DNA of 64,000 nt from Alphaproteobacteria bacterium MarineAlpha5_Bin9 (GCA_002937895.1 PTKV01000002.1:1-64000), one strand, 5' to 3'; shown: positions 1-9,464, counted from the first letter of the stretch. The notes: a model not told the origin generated them from the letters alone. Numbers and translations: made by a program.

Positions 1-255
1 GCAATTTTTGAAATTGGTATTTATTTCTTTGTAAATGCTATGACTACCGTATCAGCTGTTGTTTTTCTTTATAGCTCAAAAACAAACTTAGCATCTGTTG
101 CAGTACTAAATATGGATGATGCAGGAGACATTGCGCCTGCGGCTGCTATGGGGATGATGATCTTTTATACAAATGCTGCTGTTAGAATTATTTATGTTAT
201 TGTAACTAAGAAAATATTAGTTAAATTCCAAAAGTGGCGAACAAAAACTACATAA
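1..255 (+). CDS. 2-aminoethylphosphonate-type ABC transporter permease, C-terminal end (partial)
   Basis: Only the last 84 residues are present; the reading frame is open from base 1 and the start lies upstream of the window. The visible part carries a membrane segment, the stretch SAVVFLYSSKTNLASVAVLN and then MDDAGDIAPAAAMGMMI, which I recognise from the C-terminal half of binding-protein-dependent permeases of the putative AEP (PhnV/AepW-like) family. It ends 13 bases before an FAD oxidoreductase and is followed by phnW, so it is probably part of an AEP import operon. The substrate is inferred mainly from this context; an Fe(III)-type permease is the main alternative because the families are related. 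Confidence 0.72.
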   Translation, partial: AIFEIGIYFFVNAMTTVSAVVFLYSSKTNLASVAVLNMDDAGDIAPAAAMGMMIFYTNAAVRIIYVIVTKKILVKFQKWRTKTT

Positions 256-268
256 ATAGATTAAGATT

Positions 269-1678
269 ATGGAGCATCACTATCAATCACCATGGTTTGT
301 TGAGGCCTTACAAAAAGAGGGTGATTTAAAAATTAATCAATTAGATTTAAATCTCAATACAGATATTTGCATTATAGGAGGTGGATTTACAGGTCTTTGG
401 ACTGCTTTAAAGATTAAAGAAAAAAAACCCAAAATTAATGTTGTGGTAATTGAAAAAGATTTATGTGGAAGTGGGGCTTCTGGAAGAAATGGTGGCTGTA
501 TGATTCCTCAATCAACAAAGTTTCAAGGAATAAAAAAGATAGTTGGTCTAGAAGATGCAAAAAAAATTGTAATAGCTACTGAAGCAGCTGTAAAAAATAT
601 TAAAGAGTATTGTAAAGAAAATAATATTGATGCACAAATAAGAGATGATGGAGTTTTATATGGAGCAACAAATAAATTTCATAAAGGTGCTTTTGAAGAT
701 CTCATAAAAGATCTTAATGAAAATAAAATAAATAGTTGGAAAAGATTGTCAAAAGAAAAAGTTCAACACCTAACTGGGTCTAAAAAATTTATTGATGGCT
801 ATTATTCTCCAATTGGAGGAAGTTTACAGCCTGCGCTTTTAGTGAGAGGGCTTAAGAAAACAGCTGAAGACAAAGGTATCAAAATTTATGAAAAAAGTAC
901 TGCTCTTTCTTACAGCGATAGAAAAAAAATAATTGTAAAAACCAAGAAAGGCTCAGTAAAATGTAATAAACTAGTTATTGCAATGAATGCATGGACACCT
1001 ACATTATTACCATTTTTGTCAAGAAGTGTAATTTTAGTTTCTTCAGATATGATAATAACTGAACCAATAAAGAATGAATTAAAAGATTTGGGGCTAAATA
1101 ATGGATTAGTTATTTTGGATTCAAATTTATTCACCCACTATTGTAGAACTACTCCTGATGGCAAAATGATTTTAGGAAAAGGAGGAAATACATTTTCTTT
1201 TAAAAATAAAGTAATTAATTCATTTGATGGTCCAAGCACTGTTGAAAAATACTTGAAAAATTCTTTCAAAAGTTTCTATCCATCCTTAAACAATGTTAAA
1301 ATTACTCAATCATGGAACGGTCCATCAGAAAGAACTAAAACTGGATTTCCATTCTTTGGATATCATCCTAAAAATCAAAATATTTCTTACGCTTTTGGAT
1401 ACTCTGGTAACGGAGTTCTTACTTGTTATATGGGTGGTGAAATTTTAAGTAGCATGGTACTTGAGGAACAAAATGAATGGACAAAAAGTAATTTCTGTAA
1501 AGGACCATTAAAAATGTTTCCTCCTGAACCATTTAGATGGTTAGGAGCTATTTTAATCAGAAACGCAGTAAGACGAAAAGAAAAAAATCAAGAAATTGGA
1601 AAAAATCCTTTGTGGATTGATAAACAACTTGCTAAACTAGCTGTCTCTGTTGGTAGAGTAGATTTCGAAAAAAAATAA
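269..1678 (+). CDS. FAD-dependent oxidoreductase (DAO family), phosphonate-cluster type
   Basis: A 469-residue protein with the N-terminal dinucleotide-binding signature IIGGGFTG at about residues 35-42, the following acidic VIEKD strand end and the GSGASGRNGG segment typical of DadA/DAO-fold amine oxidases. The C-terminal part has the FAD-contacting GYSGNGV motif. It lies between the transporter end and phnW on the same strand, with gaps of 13 and 21 bases. FAD enzymes in phosphonate clusters (PbfC/PbfD class) are known to oxidise AEP or N-methyl-AEP to phosphonoacetaldehyde. That role is inferred here; a glycine or sarcosine-type oxidase is the alternative. No signal peptide is seen, so it is likely cytoplasmic. 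Confidence 0.75.
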   Translation: MEHHYQSPWFVEALQKEGDLKINQLDLNLNTDICIIGGGFTGLWTALKIKEKKPKINVVVIEKDLCGSGASGRNGGCMIPQSTKFQGIKKIVGLEDAKKIVIATEAAVKNIKEYCKENNIDAQIRDDGVLYGATNKFHKGAFEDLIKDLNENKINSWKRLSKEKVQHLTGSKKFIDGYYSPIGGSLQPALLVRGLKKTAEDKGIKIYEKSTALSYSDRKKIIVKTKKGSVKCNKLVIAMNAWTPTLLPFLSRSVILVSSDMIITEPIKNELKDLGLNNGLVILDSNLFTHYCRTTPDGKMILGKGGNTFSFKNKVINSFDGPSTVEKYLKNSFKSFYPSLNNVKITQSWNGPSERTKTGFPFFGYHPKNQNISYAFGYSGNGVLTCYMGGEILSSMVLEEQNEWTKSNFCKGPLKMFPPEPFRWLGAILIRNAVRRKEKNQEIGKNPLWIDKQLAKLAVSVGRVDFEKK

Positions 1679-1699
1679 AATAAAAACTAAAATAAATAT

Positions 1700-2791
1700 A
1701 TGGATAAAAAACTACTTACACCAGGACCTTTAACAACTTCTTTGTCTACTAAAGAAGCTATGCTTCACGATTGGGGTTCGCGTGATAAAATTTTTATAGA
1801 TTTGAATCATTCAATTCGTAACTCACTGATAAAGCTAATTGATGGAGAAAATGATTATCAATGTGTACCGATGCAAGGTAGCGGCACTTTTGCTGTGGAA
1901 TCTATGATTAGCTCTCTTACTTCAAAAAATTCAAAAATATTAATTTTAATCAATGGGGCTTATGGTCATAGAATGAAAATAATGTGCAAATATCTTAATA
2001 GAAGCTTTATTGAATATGAAGTAGCAGAAGATAAAACACATGATTTAAATGAAATTGAAAAAATAATAGATTCTAATACTGATTTAACACATGTCTTTGT
2101 AGTTTATTGCGAAACAACTTCTGGTATCCTAAATCCTATCGAAGAAATAGCAAATTTAATTGAAAGAAAAAGTTTGTCACTATTTATAGATGCAATGAGC
2201 GCATTTGGTGCTCTGCCCTTAAGTTGTAAAAAAATAAAATTTGATGCTGTAGCAGCATCTTCAAATAAATGTTTAGAAGGTGTTCCTGGTGTTGGTTTTA
2301 TTTTAGTAAAAACCGACATAATTAAAATCGCTAAGGGTAATTGTCATTCACTAAGTCTTGATTTATATGACCAATGGCAAGCAATGGAAAAAAACAAACA
2401 ATGGCGTTTTACACCGCCAACTCATGTTTTAGCTGCTTTCAGCCAAGCTTTGATAGAGCATGAAAAGGAAGGTGGTGTTGCAGGAAGATATAAAAGATAC
2501 TCTAATAATTGTAAAATAATATGTAATGGTATGCAGGAAATTGGGTTTAAACAATTACTTGTAAATGAATTACAAGCACCTATCATTATTACATTTATGC
2601 AGCCAATAAATTTTGATTTTGAAAAATTTTATAATGCCTTAAGCCAAAAAAACTTTTTAATTTATCCTGGTAAATTAACTGTTGCAAATACATTTAGAAT
2701 AGGTTGTATTGGTCACTTAAATGAACAAGACATGTATGATACAATTGATGCAATAAAAGAAGTTTTAAATGAATTACAAATCAAAATCTAA
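1700..2791 (+). CDS. phnW: 2-aminoethylphosphonate-pyruvate transaminase
   Basis: Converts AEP plus pyruvate to phosphonoacetaldehyde plus alanine, the first step of AEP breakdown. The 363-residue length fits the family. The fold type I aminotransferase features are visible: KLLTPGPLTTS at the N-terminus, MQGSGTFAVESM, the PLP-ring aspartate in FIDAMSAFGALP (about D164) and the Schiff-base lysine in AASSNKCLEG (about K190). It sits in the + strand phosphonate operon, 9 bases before an AllA-like gene, and faces phnY and phnA. Serine-glyoxylate or alanine-glyoxylate aminotransferases are related, but the CVPMQGSGT and SNKCLEGVPG stretches and the neighbours favour PhnW. Confidence 0.92.
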   Translation: MDKKLLTPGPLTTSLSTKEAMLHDWGSRDKIFIDLNHSIRNSLIKLIDGENDYQCVPMQGSGTFAVESMISSLTSKNSKILILINGAYGHRMKIMCKYLNRSFIEYEVAEDKTHDLNEIEKIIDSNTDLTHVFVVYCETTSGILNPIEEIANLIERKSLSLFIDAMSAFGALPLSCKKIKFDAVAASSNKCLEGVPGVGFILVKTDIIKIAKGNCHSLSLDLYDQWQAMEKNKQWRFTPPTHVLAAFSQALIEHEKEGGVAGRYKRYSNNCKIICNGMQEIGFKQLLVNELQAPIIITFMQPINFDFEKFYNALSQKNFLIYPGKLTVANTFRIGCIGHLNEQDMYDTIDAIKEVLNELQIKI

Positions 2792-2799
2792 TAATTAAA

Positions 2800-3438
2800 A
2801 TGTCTGTATCTGAAGCTATTGAAATTCCACTTATTGAAGCAACAAATGAAAGTTTAAAAGAATATGGCTATTTAATAGATAATTATCAAAAAAGTGAAAT
2901 TGAAATTGTCACATGGCCAAAACAAGGATGGCGTGAAATTGATAAAGGAACTGGTAATGAAGGTGGATATACTGAAGGATCTTTCGATACTTGGTGGGAG
3001 GGAGATACACTCTATGGTCGGAATAATGCTGTTGCACATAAAAGTGAATATGAAGTAGATGGTAAATATATTTTAGGATATTCAAATTTAACAAGAAAAA
3101 ATTCTACTAATAAAAATTATAGAAATCCAAATCAAATTTTTTTATGGCATGCTAATTATCATCCAGATGGAGGACAATTATTTTTCCCCAAAAAACCCGA
3201 AGCTTTCATATCGCCTCTAGCACTTCCAGGAGATGATATAAAAATAGAAGATTTTAAAGCTTTTTATTTTAAAGGCTCTCAAGGTTTATATATTCATCCT
3301 AATATATGGCATGAGGGTGTTTTCCCAATTAATCAAACTGCTTCCTTTATGGGCAAGCAGGGTAAAGTTCATGCGAGAGTAAGTATAGATTTTAAAAAAG
3401 AGTTTAATAAATATCTTTTTTTTAAAACAGCACTATAA
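2800..3438 (+). CDS. Ureidoglycolate lyase (AllA)-like protein in the phosphonate operon
   Basis: The C-terminal half resembles AllA-type cupins: a segment like LSTLRAF is followed by GSQGLYIHPNIWHEGVFPI and then VHARVSIDF, which match the conserved histidine-rich core of ureidoglycolate lyases. At 212 residues it is longer than AllA (about 160); the additional material is mainly N-terminal and includes the tryptophan-rich stretch EGSFDTWWEGDTLYG. No other ureide or purine-ring degradation gene is nearby. It starts 9 bases after phnW, so it probably works on a phosphonate intermediate or derivative, but no activity can be assigned from sequence. No signal peptide is visible. Confidence 0.65.
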   Translation: MSVSEAIEIPLIEATNESLKEYGYLIDNYQKSEIEIVTWPKQGWREIDKGTGNEGGYTEGSFDTWWEGDTLYGRNNAVAHKSEYEVDGKYILGYSNLTRKNSTNKNYRNPNQIFLWHANYHPDGGQLFFPKKPEAFISPLALPGDDIKIEDFKAFYFKGSQGLYIHPNIWHEGVFPINQTASFMGKQGKVHARVSIDFKKEFNKYLFFKTAL

Positions 3439-3447
3439 AACTTATAG
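3433..3447. terminator. Weak inverted repeat between convergent phosphonate operons
   Basis: CTATAA and TTATAG form a 6-bp stem with a 3-base loop, overlapping the stop of the AllA-like gene and followed by TTTATTTC. It could end transcription of both facing operons, but the stem is short and AT-only, so this is tentative. Confidence 0.3.
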
Positions 3448-3453
3448 TTTATT

Positions 3454-4893
3454 TCACCAAGGCAATGAAAATGTCTTAATATTTGTAAAGCTTTTCATAG
3501 CCTCAATAACGCCTTCTTTATAACCCAAACCAGAATCTTTAATTCCTCCAAATGGGGACATTTCTGTTCTATAGCCTGGCACTTCCCAAATATTAACTGT
3601 TCCGACATCTAAACCTTTAATATATTTTTTTGCACGAATAAAATTATTTGTACAAACTCCAGAAGACAAGCCAAATGCCGTGGAATTTGAAATTTTTATA
3701 ACTTCATCATCTTCGTCAGGAACTCTAATTATTGGAATTACAGGTCCAAAAGTTTCTTCCATAACTAATTCGCTCTTTGCATTAACATTATCAATTACAA
3801 TTGGCGGTAATAAAGCACCTTTGGTGCCAGGATGATATAAAATTTTTGCACCTTCTTCAGCAGCCTTTGAAACTCGCTTATCAAATACAGTCGCTGCTCG
3901 AGCATTAATTACAGTACCTAAATCGGTAACCAAGTCCATTGGATCTCCAAAATTAATTTTCTTCGCTCTTTTTAAAGTCAATTCAACAAATTTATCAGCA
4001 ACTTTATTTTGACAAAGAATTCTTTTTACAGCTGTGCAACGTTGCCCTGAGTTTTTTGTAGCTCCAGTAACAGCTAATTCTGCTGCTTTTTTTAAATCAT
4101 CTTCACTTAAATCATTTAATACAATTAGAGGATCGTTTCCTCCTAACTCTAAAACAGTTCTCTTATACCCTGCTTTTTCAGCTATATACTTTCCAACACC
4201 AACACTTCCTGTAAATGTAATTAAATCAATATTGGGGTTTGTGATCATTTCGAAACCAATATCATCTGGCCACCCCGTAACAACAGAAAACATTTCAGGA
4301 GGAAGTCCTGCTTCATAAAGTATATCAGCAAGAATCATTATAGTCATAGGTGTTAATTCAGTTTGTTTACATACAACTTTATTATTTGTTGCTATTGCTG
4401 GAGCAATTTTATGAGAAACCATATTTAGTGGATGATTAAAAGGAGTAATTGCTGAAATCGTAGTTAATGGCTCACGTATAGTAAAAATTTTTCTAGCCTT
4501 GCCATGAGGCGTCAAATCACATGAAAAAATTTTACCATCATCCAAAATACAAAGTTGAGATGTTAGTGAAAAAACATCAAAAGATCGACCAACTTCATAT
4601 AAAGAATCTTGTTTAGAAATTCCAAGTTCTAAAGTAATTAAATCGGAAATTTCTTCTTTTCTCTTAATTAATATCTCCGCTGTTTTTTGTAAAATTTTTT
4701 GTCTTTCATATTTAGTTAATTTTGACTTAAAATTTGTAGCTATATCAAATGCTTTTTTAGCATGCTCAGCCTTACCTGCAGGCACTGTTCCTATAATCTC
4801 TTCTGTATAAGGATATTGAACATTAATTATTTCGTCAGTATTTATTTTTTTCCCTCCTATTCTCATAGATTCTTTTTTAAAAAATTTTGTCAT
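3454..4893 (-). CDS. phnY: Phosphonoacetaldehyde dehydrogenase
   Basis: A 479-residue NAD(P)-dependent aldehyde dehydrogenase. Visible motifs are the cofactor-binding [13 protein letters not shown] (about residues 227-239), the general-base glutamate in VLELGGNDP (about E249) and the catalytic cysteine in [11 protein letters not shown] (about C286); the QRCTAVKR form is the one seen in PhnY. It oxidises phosphonoacetaldehyde to phosphonoacetate. It overlaps the end of phnA by 4 bases (ATGA), so the two are co-transcribed as phnA-phnY on the minus strand, opposite phnW. The specific name rests on this context; by domain alone it could be another semialdehyde dehydrogenase. Confidence 0.88.
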   Translation of the reverse strand: MTKFFKKESMRIGGKKINTDEIINVQYPYTEEIIGTVPAGKAEHAKKAFDIATNFKSKLTKYERQKILQKTAEILIKRKEEISDLITLELGISKQDSLYEVGRSFDVFSLTSQLCILDDGKIFSCDLTPHGKARKIFTIREPLTTISAITPFNHPLNMVSHKIAPAIATNNKVVCKQTELTPMTIMILADILYEAGLPPEMFSVVTGWPDDIGFEMITNPNIDLITFTGSVGVGKYIAEKAGYKRTVLELGGNDPLIVLNDLSEDDLKKAAELAVTGATKNSGQRCTAVKRILCQNKVADKFVELTLKRAKKINFGDPMDLVTDLGTVINARAATVFDKRVSKAAEEGAKILYHPGTKGALLPPIVIDNVNAKSELVMEETFGPVIPIIRVPDEDDEVIKISNSTAFGLSSGVCTNNFIRAKKYIKGLDVGTVNIWEVPGYRTEMSPFGGIKDSGLGYKEGVIEAMKSFTNIKTFSLPW

Positions 4894-6140
4894 AAGTTTT
4901 CTCCAGCATTATTCATAGCATAATAAAAAGCATCATAATTATAAAGTTTTTGATCTGACTGTAATTTAATTTGTTTAAAATTGGTTATAAATGGTACTTC
5001 TCTCTCAAATACCCCTCCATGAGAACGTAAAGGTTCTTTTAAATTAGTTAGATCGTGTTCTTTTCTTGATGAACCAATTGCCATATTTTCATCTGACATG
5101 CATACAATATCTCCAGTTCGATCATGTGGTAAATGATATTTATGGCAAGCCTCATCTTTTTTTAAAACTTCAAAAATTCCTTCGATATTTTTTATTGTTT
5201 TAATTATATTATCAATATTAGACAAATTTTTTAAATATACTGTTGCATAAGAGCCTAGGGCGCCATGATGAACGACATAGGGATCAGTAATTGGTAAAAT
5301 TACACGTGTTGAGTCATTTTTATGTTTATCACTTAATATGTCTTGGAGATAAATAGCATTAGGCGAACCATCTTTTTTAGATTTTGATTTCATACCATGA
5401 TCAGCAGTAATAACTAAAGAGCTTTTTTTTGAATTAAGAAGCCCAATATAATAATCAAACATTTGGTAAAATTTATTTGCATATAAGTGACCAGGTTTAT
5501 ATTTATGCTGTATATAATCAGTAGTTGATAAATACATAATATCAGGCTTAAATTCATTTAATAATTTAACACCCGCTGCCATAACAAATTCAGATAATTC
5601 TTGAGAATATACTTCAGGAACCTTTTTTTGTAACCAGTCATTAACATTAGTTATTCCATTTTTAAGTTCTGATGCAATATTGGATTTTTCAGCAGAAAAA
5701 CAAATTGCTTTTTTATTTTTAAAATTTAAACCACTTCCCAATAGAGTTTGAAGTTTATCTTTAGCTGTAACACAAGCAATTTTTAGTCCTTCTTTATTTA
5801 GCTTTTCAAATATTGTTGGAGCTCTTAAGTATTTTGGATCATTCATCATGACTTCTTTTTGTGATTCCGAGTCAAAAAAGAAATTACCACAAATTCCATG
5901 AACTGAACTTGGTTGCCCAGTTACTATAGAAATATTATTTGGATTTGTAAAACTTGGAATGGAACTTTGGGCTAAAAGAAATAATCCTTGATCAATTAAT
6001 TTTTTTAAATTTGGCATTAAATTTTCTTTAAATGCAGATTCAAAATATTCTTTTTGTGAACCGTCTAAACAAATTACAATTACATTTTTTTTTAACTTTA
6101 TTGGATAAATTTTATTATTAATGTTAATTTTATCAATCAT
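4890..6140 (-). CDS. phnA: Phosphonoacetate hydrolase
   Basis: A 416-residue alkaline-phosphatase superfamily enzyme that splits the C-P bond of phosphonoacetate into acetate and phosphate. Metal and nucleophile residues can be placed: the aspartate in VICLDGS (about D26), the nucleophilic threonine in [13 protein letters not shown] (about T65), [13 protein letters not shown] with Asp and His ligands, ADHGM, and the late SHGG histidine. No signal peptide is visible, so it is cytoplasmic. It is the first gene of a two-gene minus-strand operon with phnY. Together with phnW this makes a complete PhnWAY route from AEP to acetate, and it needs no C-P lyase. Confidence 0.9.
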   Translation of the reverse strand: MIDKININNKIYPIKLKKNVIVICLDGSQKEYFESAFKENLMPNLKKLIDQGLFLLAQSSIPSFTNPNNISIVTGQPSSVHGICGNFFFDSESQKEVMMNDPKYLRAPTIFEKLNKEGLKIACVTAKDKLQTLLGSGLNFKNKKAICFSAEKSNIASELKNGITNVNDWLQKKVPEVYSQELSEFVMAAGVKLLNEFKPDIMYLSTTDYIQHKYKPGHLYANKFYQMFDYYIGLLNSKKSSLVITADHGMKSKSKKDGSPNAIYLQDILSDKHKNDSTRVILPITDPYVVHHGALGSYATVYLKNLSNIDNIIKTIKNIEGIFEVLKKDEACHKYHLPHDRTGDIVCMSDENMAIGSSRKEHDLTNLKEPLRSHGGVFEREVPFITNFKQIKLQSDQKLYNYDAFYYAMNNAGENL

Positions 6141-6165
6141 AATATAATATATTTAGTGTAATTTT

Positions 6166-7008
6166 ATGCTTTCAACAACTTCTATTTTCATATTAATTCT
6201 GTTGGCAGCCCTGTGCCATGCTGGTTGGAGTTCGATTGTTAAATCAAAAAACTCATTAGGAATTATGTCAATAACTAGCATCGTAGAAATTATTTTTTTT
6301 ATTCCCTTAATATTTTTTGTACCATTTCCTAGTATAGAAATTTGGTATTTTATTTTTGCAAGTGTAATTCTTCATGGTTTTTATCGTTTAAGTGTTGTCT
6401 TCTCTTATAAATATGGGGACTTATCTTTAGTTTATCCTATTGCAAGAGGTGGTTCTTCATTAATTATAGCAATCTTAACATTAATTTTTTTTACTGAAAA
6501 AATATCTTATTTAGGATTGTTAGCAATAATAATTGTTTCAGCTGGAATTTTTTTTGTTTCATATAGCAAATCGTTTAAATTAAATTTACCAGCTTTTTTT
6601 TTAGCTATTAGCACTGCTTTACTTATAGCAGCTTATACCTTGGTTGATGGATATGGTATAAGACTTAGTGAGAATAAATATAGTTATCTTTATTGGATGC
6701 TACTTTTGAACGGAGTTCCAGTTTTAATATTTTCTTTTTTTTCTAATCAAATTTCATTGAATGAGATAAACATGAAATTTATTTGTTGGGGAATATTAGC
6801 AGGATTTTTGGCAATACTAAGTTATGGGATAATAGTATGGTCTATGCAATATTTGACTATCGCTTATGTCTCTTCAATACGTGAATCAAGCGTAATTTTT
6901 GCAACAATCTTTAGCATAATATTTTTAAAAGAAAAGCAAGGTAAAAAAAGACTTGTTCCAGCTATTTTAATTGTAGGAGGTATAAGTTTATTATATTTTC
7001 AAATTTAA
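6166..7008 (+). CDS. EamA/DMT-family transporter
   Basis: A 280-residue integral membrane protein with about ten predicted hydrophobic segments in two homologous halves, as in EamA drug/metabolite transporters. The first half contains YGDLSLVYPIARGGSSLI, matching the EamA pattern, and the second ends with IFATIFSIIFLKEKQGKKR. It begins 25 bases from the divergent phnA start, so the two must share a very small promoter region. A link to phosphonate or to an amine by-product is possible, but the substrate cannot be read from the sequence. Confidence 0.8.
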   Translation: MLSTTSIFILILLAALCHAGWSSIVKSKNSLGIMSITSIVEIIFFIPLIFFVPFPSIEIWYFIFASVILHGFYRLSVVFSYKYGDLSLVYPIARGGSSLIIAILTLIFFTEKISYLGLLAIIIVSAGIFFVSYSKSFKLNLPAFFLAISTALLIAAYTLVDGYGIRLSENKYSYLYWMLLLNGVPVLIFSFFSNQISLNEINMKFICWGILAGFLAILSYGIIVWSMQYLTIAYVSSIRESSVIFATIFSIIFLKEKQGKKRLVPAILIVGGISLLYFQI

Positions 7009-7056
7009 TAATTTATATATATAGACTTAATTAGCAAAATTTTCTATTAGAGGTGT

Positions 7057-7236
7057 ATGGAAGAAACTAATATAATAGTTATAGATGCTGATGTTGAAAC
7101 TATTTGTTGCGATGGAGAGAAAGATGGTTTAGGACATCCAGCAGTATATTTTAACTTTAAAAAACAAGACCGAGTTGTTTGTAATTACTGTGATAAAATT
7201 TATATAAAAAAGAAAGAAAATATAAAAAATGTATAA
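7057..7236 (+). CDS. Small zinc-finger (CHCC-type, NDUFS6-like) protein
   Basis: This 59-residue gene has an ATG at 7057 preceded by the ribosome-binding sequence AGAGG and ends at a TAA overlapping the next gene by 8 bases. The protein has the core TICCDGEKDGLGHPAVYFNF followed by VVCNYCDKIYI, so the pattern is C-D-G...GHP...C-x-x-C, the CHCC zinc finger found in mitochondrial complex I subunit NDUFS6 and in short alphaproteobacterial proteins. It probably binds zinc in the cytoplasm; whether it serves complex I here is not shown. The overlap implies translational coupling with the FYDLN gene. Confidence 0.82.
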   Translation: MEETNIIVIDADVETICCDGEKDGLGHPAVYFNFKKQDRVVCNYCDKIYIKKKENIKNV

Positions 7237-7585
7237 AGAAAAATGGGGATTAAAAAGAATTTGCCCAATGTGTAATAAACAATACTATGACTTAGGAAGA
7301 GAGAAACTAGATTGTCCTGAATGTGAAAAAGAGATTGAAGTAAGTACCTTATTCAGACCTAGAAGAGGTAGAAAACCAGGAAGTACTAACTCCACCCCTT
7401 TAAGTAATGATAATCCACAAAATGTAGAAAAGAAAGATGAAAATCTTGACATAGAAAATTTAAATATTGATTCCGAAAATGAATCTTTAGATGATGATAG
7501 TGTTCTTATAGAAGATGATAATGATATTGATCCAGCTGTTGATGTAGGAATTAAACCCACAGAAGAAGATAAAGAAAATCTATAA
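7229..7585 (+). CDS. FYDLN-acid family (TIGR02300) zinc-ribbon protein
   Basis: A 118-residue protein starting KWGLKRICPMCNKQYYDLGRE and continuing CPECEKEI, so two CxxC pairs form a zinc ribbon at about residues 11-31. A basic patch RPRRGRKPGS follows, and then a long Asp/Glu/Asn-rich tail. This is the architecture of the alphaproteobacterial TIGR02300 or FYDLN-acid family, whose role is not established. It overlaps the CHCC-finger gene by 8 bases. The acidic tail is low complexity and probably disordered. Confidence 0.85.
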   Translation: MYKEKWGLKRICPMCNKQYYDLGREKLDCPECEKEIEVSTLFRPRRGRKPGSTNSTPLSNDNPQNVEKKDENLDIENLNIDSENESLDDDSVLIEDDNDIDPAVDVGIKPTEEDKENL

Positions 7586-7631
7586 AACATTTGACACGTA
7601 GATTTCTAATATTAAAGAAATTAATTATTTT

Positions 7632-8864
7632 ATGCTTAATATAGTTAAAAATACTTGGGCATTATTTTTTGGTTTTTCATTAATCTGCCTGGGACATGGG
7701 CTTCAAGGAACTCTTTTGGGTATTAGATCTAAAGTAGAAGGTTTTTCTTTAGGATCTATAGGTTTTATTATTACAGGATATTTTGTAGGTTATTTAATTG
7801 GATCTTTATTAATACCTCTGCTGCTTAAAAGAGTTGGACATATAAGGGTTTTTGCAGCACTTGCGTCAATAGCTTCAGTAGCAATATTAATCCATTCTTT
7901 GTTCATAAATGTACAGATATGGTTTTTGATAAGAATAATTACTGGAATATGTTTTGCTGGATTTTTTATTATAACAGAAAGTTGGTTAAATGATAAATCT
8001 GAAAATAAAACAAGGGGAAAAATATTATCTATATATTTGATTATTACTTTTTTATTTACTGGTTTGGGTAATTTTTTATTAAACTTAAGTGATCCTAAAA
8101 ATTATGATTTATTTATCTTAATTTCTATTCTTCTTTCTATGGCGTTAATACCAATTTTGTTATCAATTAGTTCAGCGCCTGAATTTATCCATCCTAAAAG
8201 AATCACTATTAAGGAATTATATCAACTCTCTCCATTGGGTTTAGTATCGGGCTTACTTATTGGTCTAGCTCATAGTTCAGTTTTTGGTTATGGAGCAGTA
8301 TATGCTATTTCAAAAAATTTAAGTACAATTAATATATCTATTTTTATGTTTATAATCAGTTTTTTTGGAGCTCTATTTCAATGGCCTATAGGGTATATTT
8401 CTGACAAAATAGATAGGAGAATTTTACTAATTATTGTTAATATTTTAGCCGCAATTTTATCATTAATGATAATTGGTTTTTCTTACATTTCGATAATAAT
8501 TTTTTATATTATTTTAGCTTGTTATTCAGGTATGTGCTTACCTATGTACTCACTTGCGATTGCTCACATAAATGACTTTTTAAATAAAAATGAAATTGTT
8601 TCTGTGGCCTCTTCTTTTGCATTAGTGGTTGGTATTGGGGCAATATTTGGTCCAATTTTTTCTTCTTTTTTTATGGAGTATATTGGTCCAGATGGTTTCT
8701 TTGTCCACTTATTTTTAATACATATTATTCTGAGCATTTTTGGCATATATAGATTGAGTCAAAGAGATAAACCAAAAATTGAATCTCAATACGTTCCTCT
8801 TCCAAGAAATATTACCCCCGCAGGAATGGAGATGAATCCAAAAATAGATTTGGATAAAAATTAA
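7632..8864 (+). CDS. MFS transporter
   Basis: A 410-residue major facilitator protein with about twelve hydrophobic helices. The loop motif GHIRVFAALASIAS after helix 2 and DKIDRRILLIIVNIL in the second half fit the MFS A-motif; ITESWLN in the first half is typical of YcaD-like members. The polar tail PAGMEMNPKIDLDKN is cytoplasmic. Its stop codon overlaps the stop of msrQ on the other strand through a shared TTAA. The substrate is not evident. Confidence 0.82.
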   Translation: MLNIVKNTWALFFGFSLICLGHGLQGTLLGIRSKVEGFSLGSIGFIITGYFVGYLIGSLLIPLLLKRVGHIRVFAALASIASVAILIHSLFINVQIWFLIRIITGICFAGFFIITESWLNDKSENKTRGKILSIYLIITFLFTGLGNFLLNLSDPKNYDLFILISILLSMALIPILLSISSAPEFIHPKRITIKELYQLSPLGLVSGLLIGLAHSSVFGYGAVYAISKNLSTINISIFMFIISFFGALFQWPIGYISDKIDRRILLIIVNILAAILSLMIIGFSYISIIIFYIILACYSGMCLPMYSLAIAHINDFLNKNEIVSVASSFALVVGIGAIFGPIFSSFFMEYIGPDGFFVHLFLIHIILSIFGIYRLSQRDKPKIESQYVPLPRNITPAGMEMNPKIDLDKN

Positions 8865-9457
8865 TTTTTTATTATTTTTTGAATCAGTCTCCAGCCTAAT
8901 AAAATAAGAATTAAAATTAAATATATTAAAGGATATATAGCATCTGATTTCGTTAATAAAAAATAATGAAAAATTACAAGAATAGATACTAAATATATTA
9001 ATTTATGTATGTTTTTCCATAGTTTATATCTCAGTTTTTTTAACATGTAATTATTTGAAGTAATTGCTAGTGGTATGAGTAAAACAAAACTAATAAAACC
9101 TAAAAGAATAAAAGGTCTCTTATAAAGATCTTTTAAAATAAACTCCCAATTAAAAAAATGATCTAAAAAAATATAAGTTATAAAATGCAAGACTATGTAA
9201 AAAAAGGAAAATAAGCCAATCATTCTTCTTACTAACTGTAAAGATCTCAATATTTTAAAATTCGACAACGAAGAAACAAACAAAGTAAGAATTATTAATT
9301 GCAAAGCAAACTCACCTAACTTATCCATTAATTCATCGATTGGATTAATTCCTAAATTACCTGCAATAAATTGATATAACCAAACTATGCTTGGTGTAAG
9401 TAAAGATATAAAAATATATGGTTTAAATTTTTTAATTGATTTTGTGGATAAAATCAT
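8861..9457 (-). CDS. msrQ: Heme-binding membrane subunit of the MsrPQ system
   Basis: A 198-residue membrane protein with about six helices, belonging to the ferric-reductase-like transmembrane family. Histidines suited to heme ligation lie in FFYIVLHFITYIF, LWKNIHKLIYLV and LVIFHYFLL. It lies 7 bases downstream of msrP on the same strand, the usual pairing. MsrQ passes electrons from the respiratory chain or flavin reductase to periplasmic MsrP for repair of oxidised methionine in proteins. The length is close to that of E. coli YedZ (about 210). Confidence 0.88.
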   Translation of the reverse strand: MILSTKSIKKFKPYIFISLLTPSIVWLYQFIAGNLGINPIDELMDKLGEFALQLIILTLFVSSLSNFKILRSLQLVRRMIGLFSFFYIVLHFITYIFLDHFFNWEFILKDLYKRPFILLGFISFVLLIPLAITSNNYMLKKLRYKLWKNIHKLIYLVSILVIFHYFLLTKSDAIYPLIYLILILILLGWRLIQKIIKN

Positions 9458-9464
9458 AGTTCTT

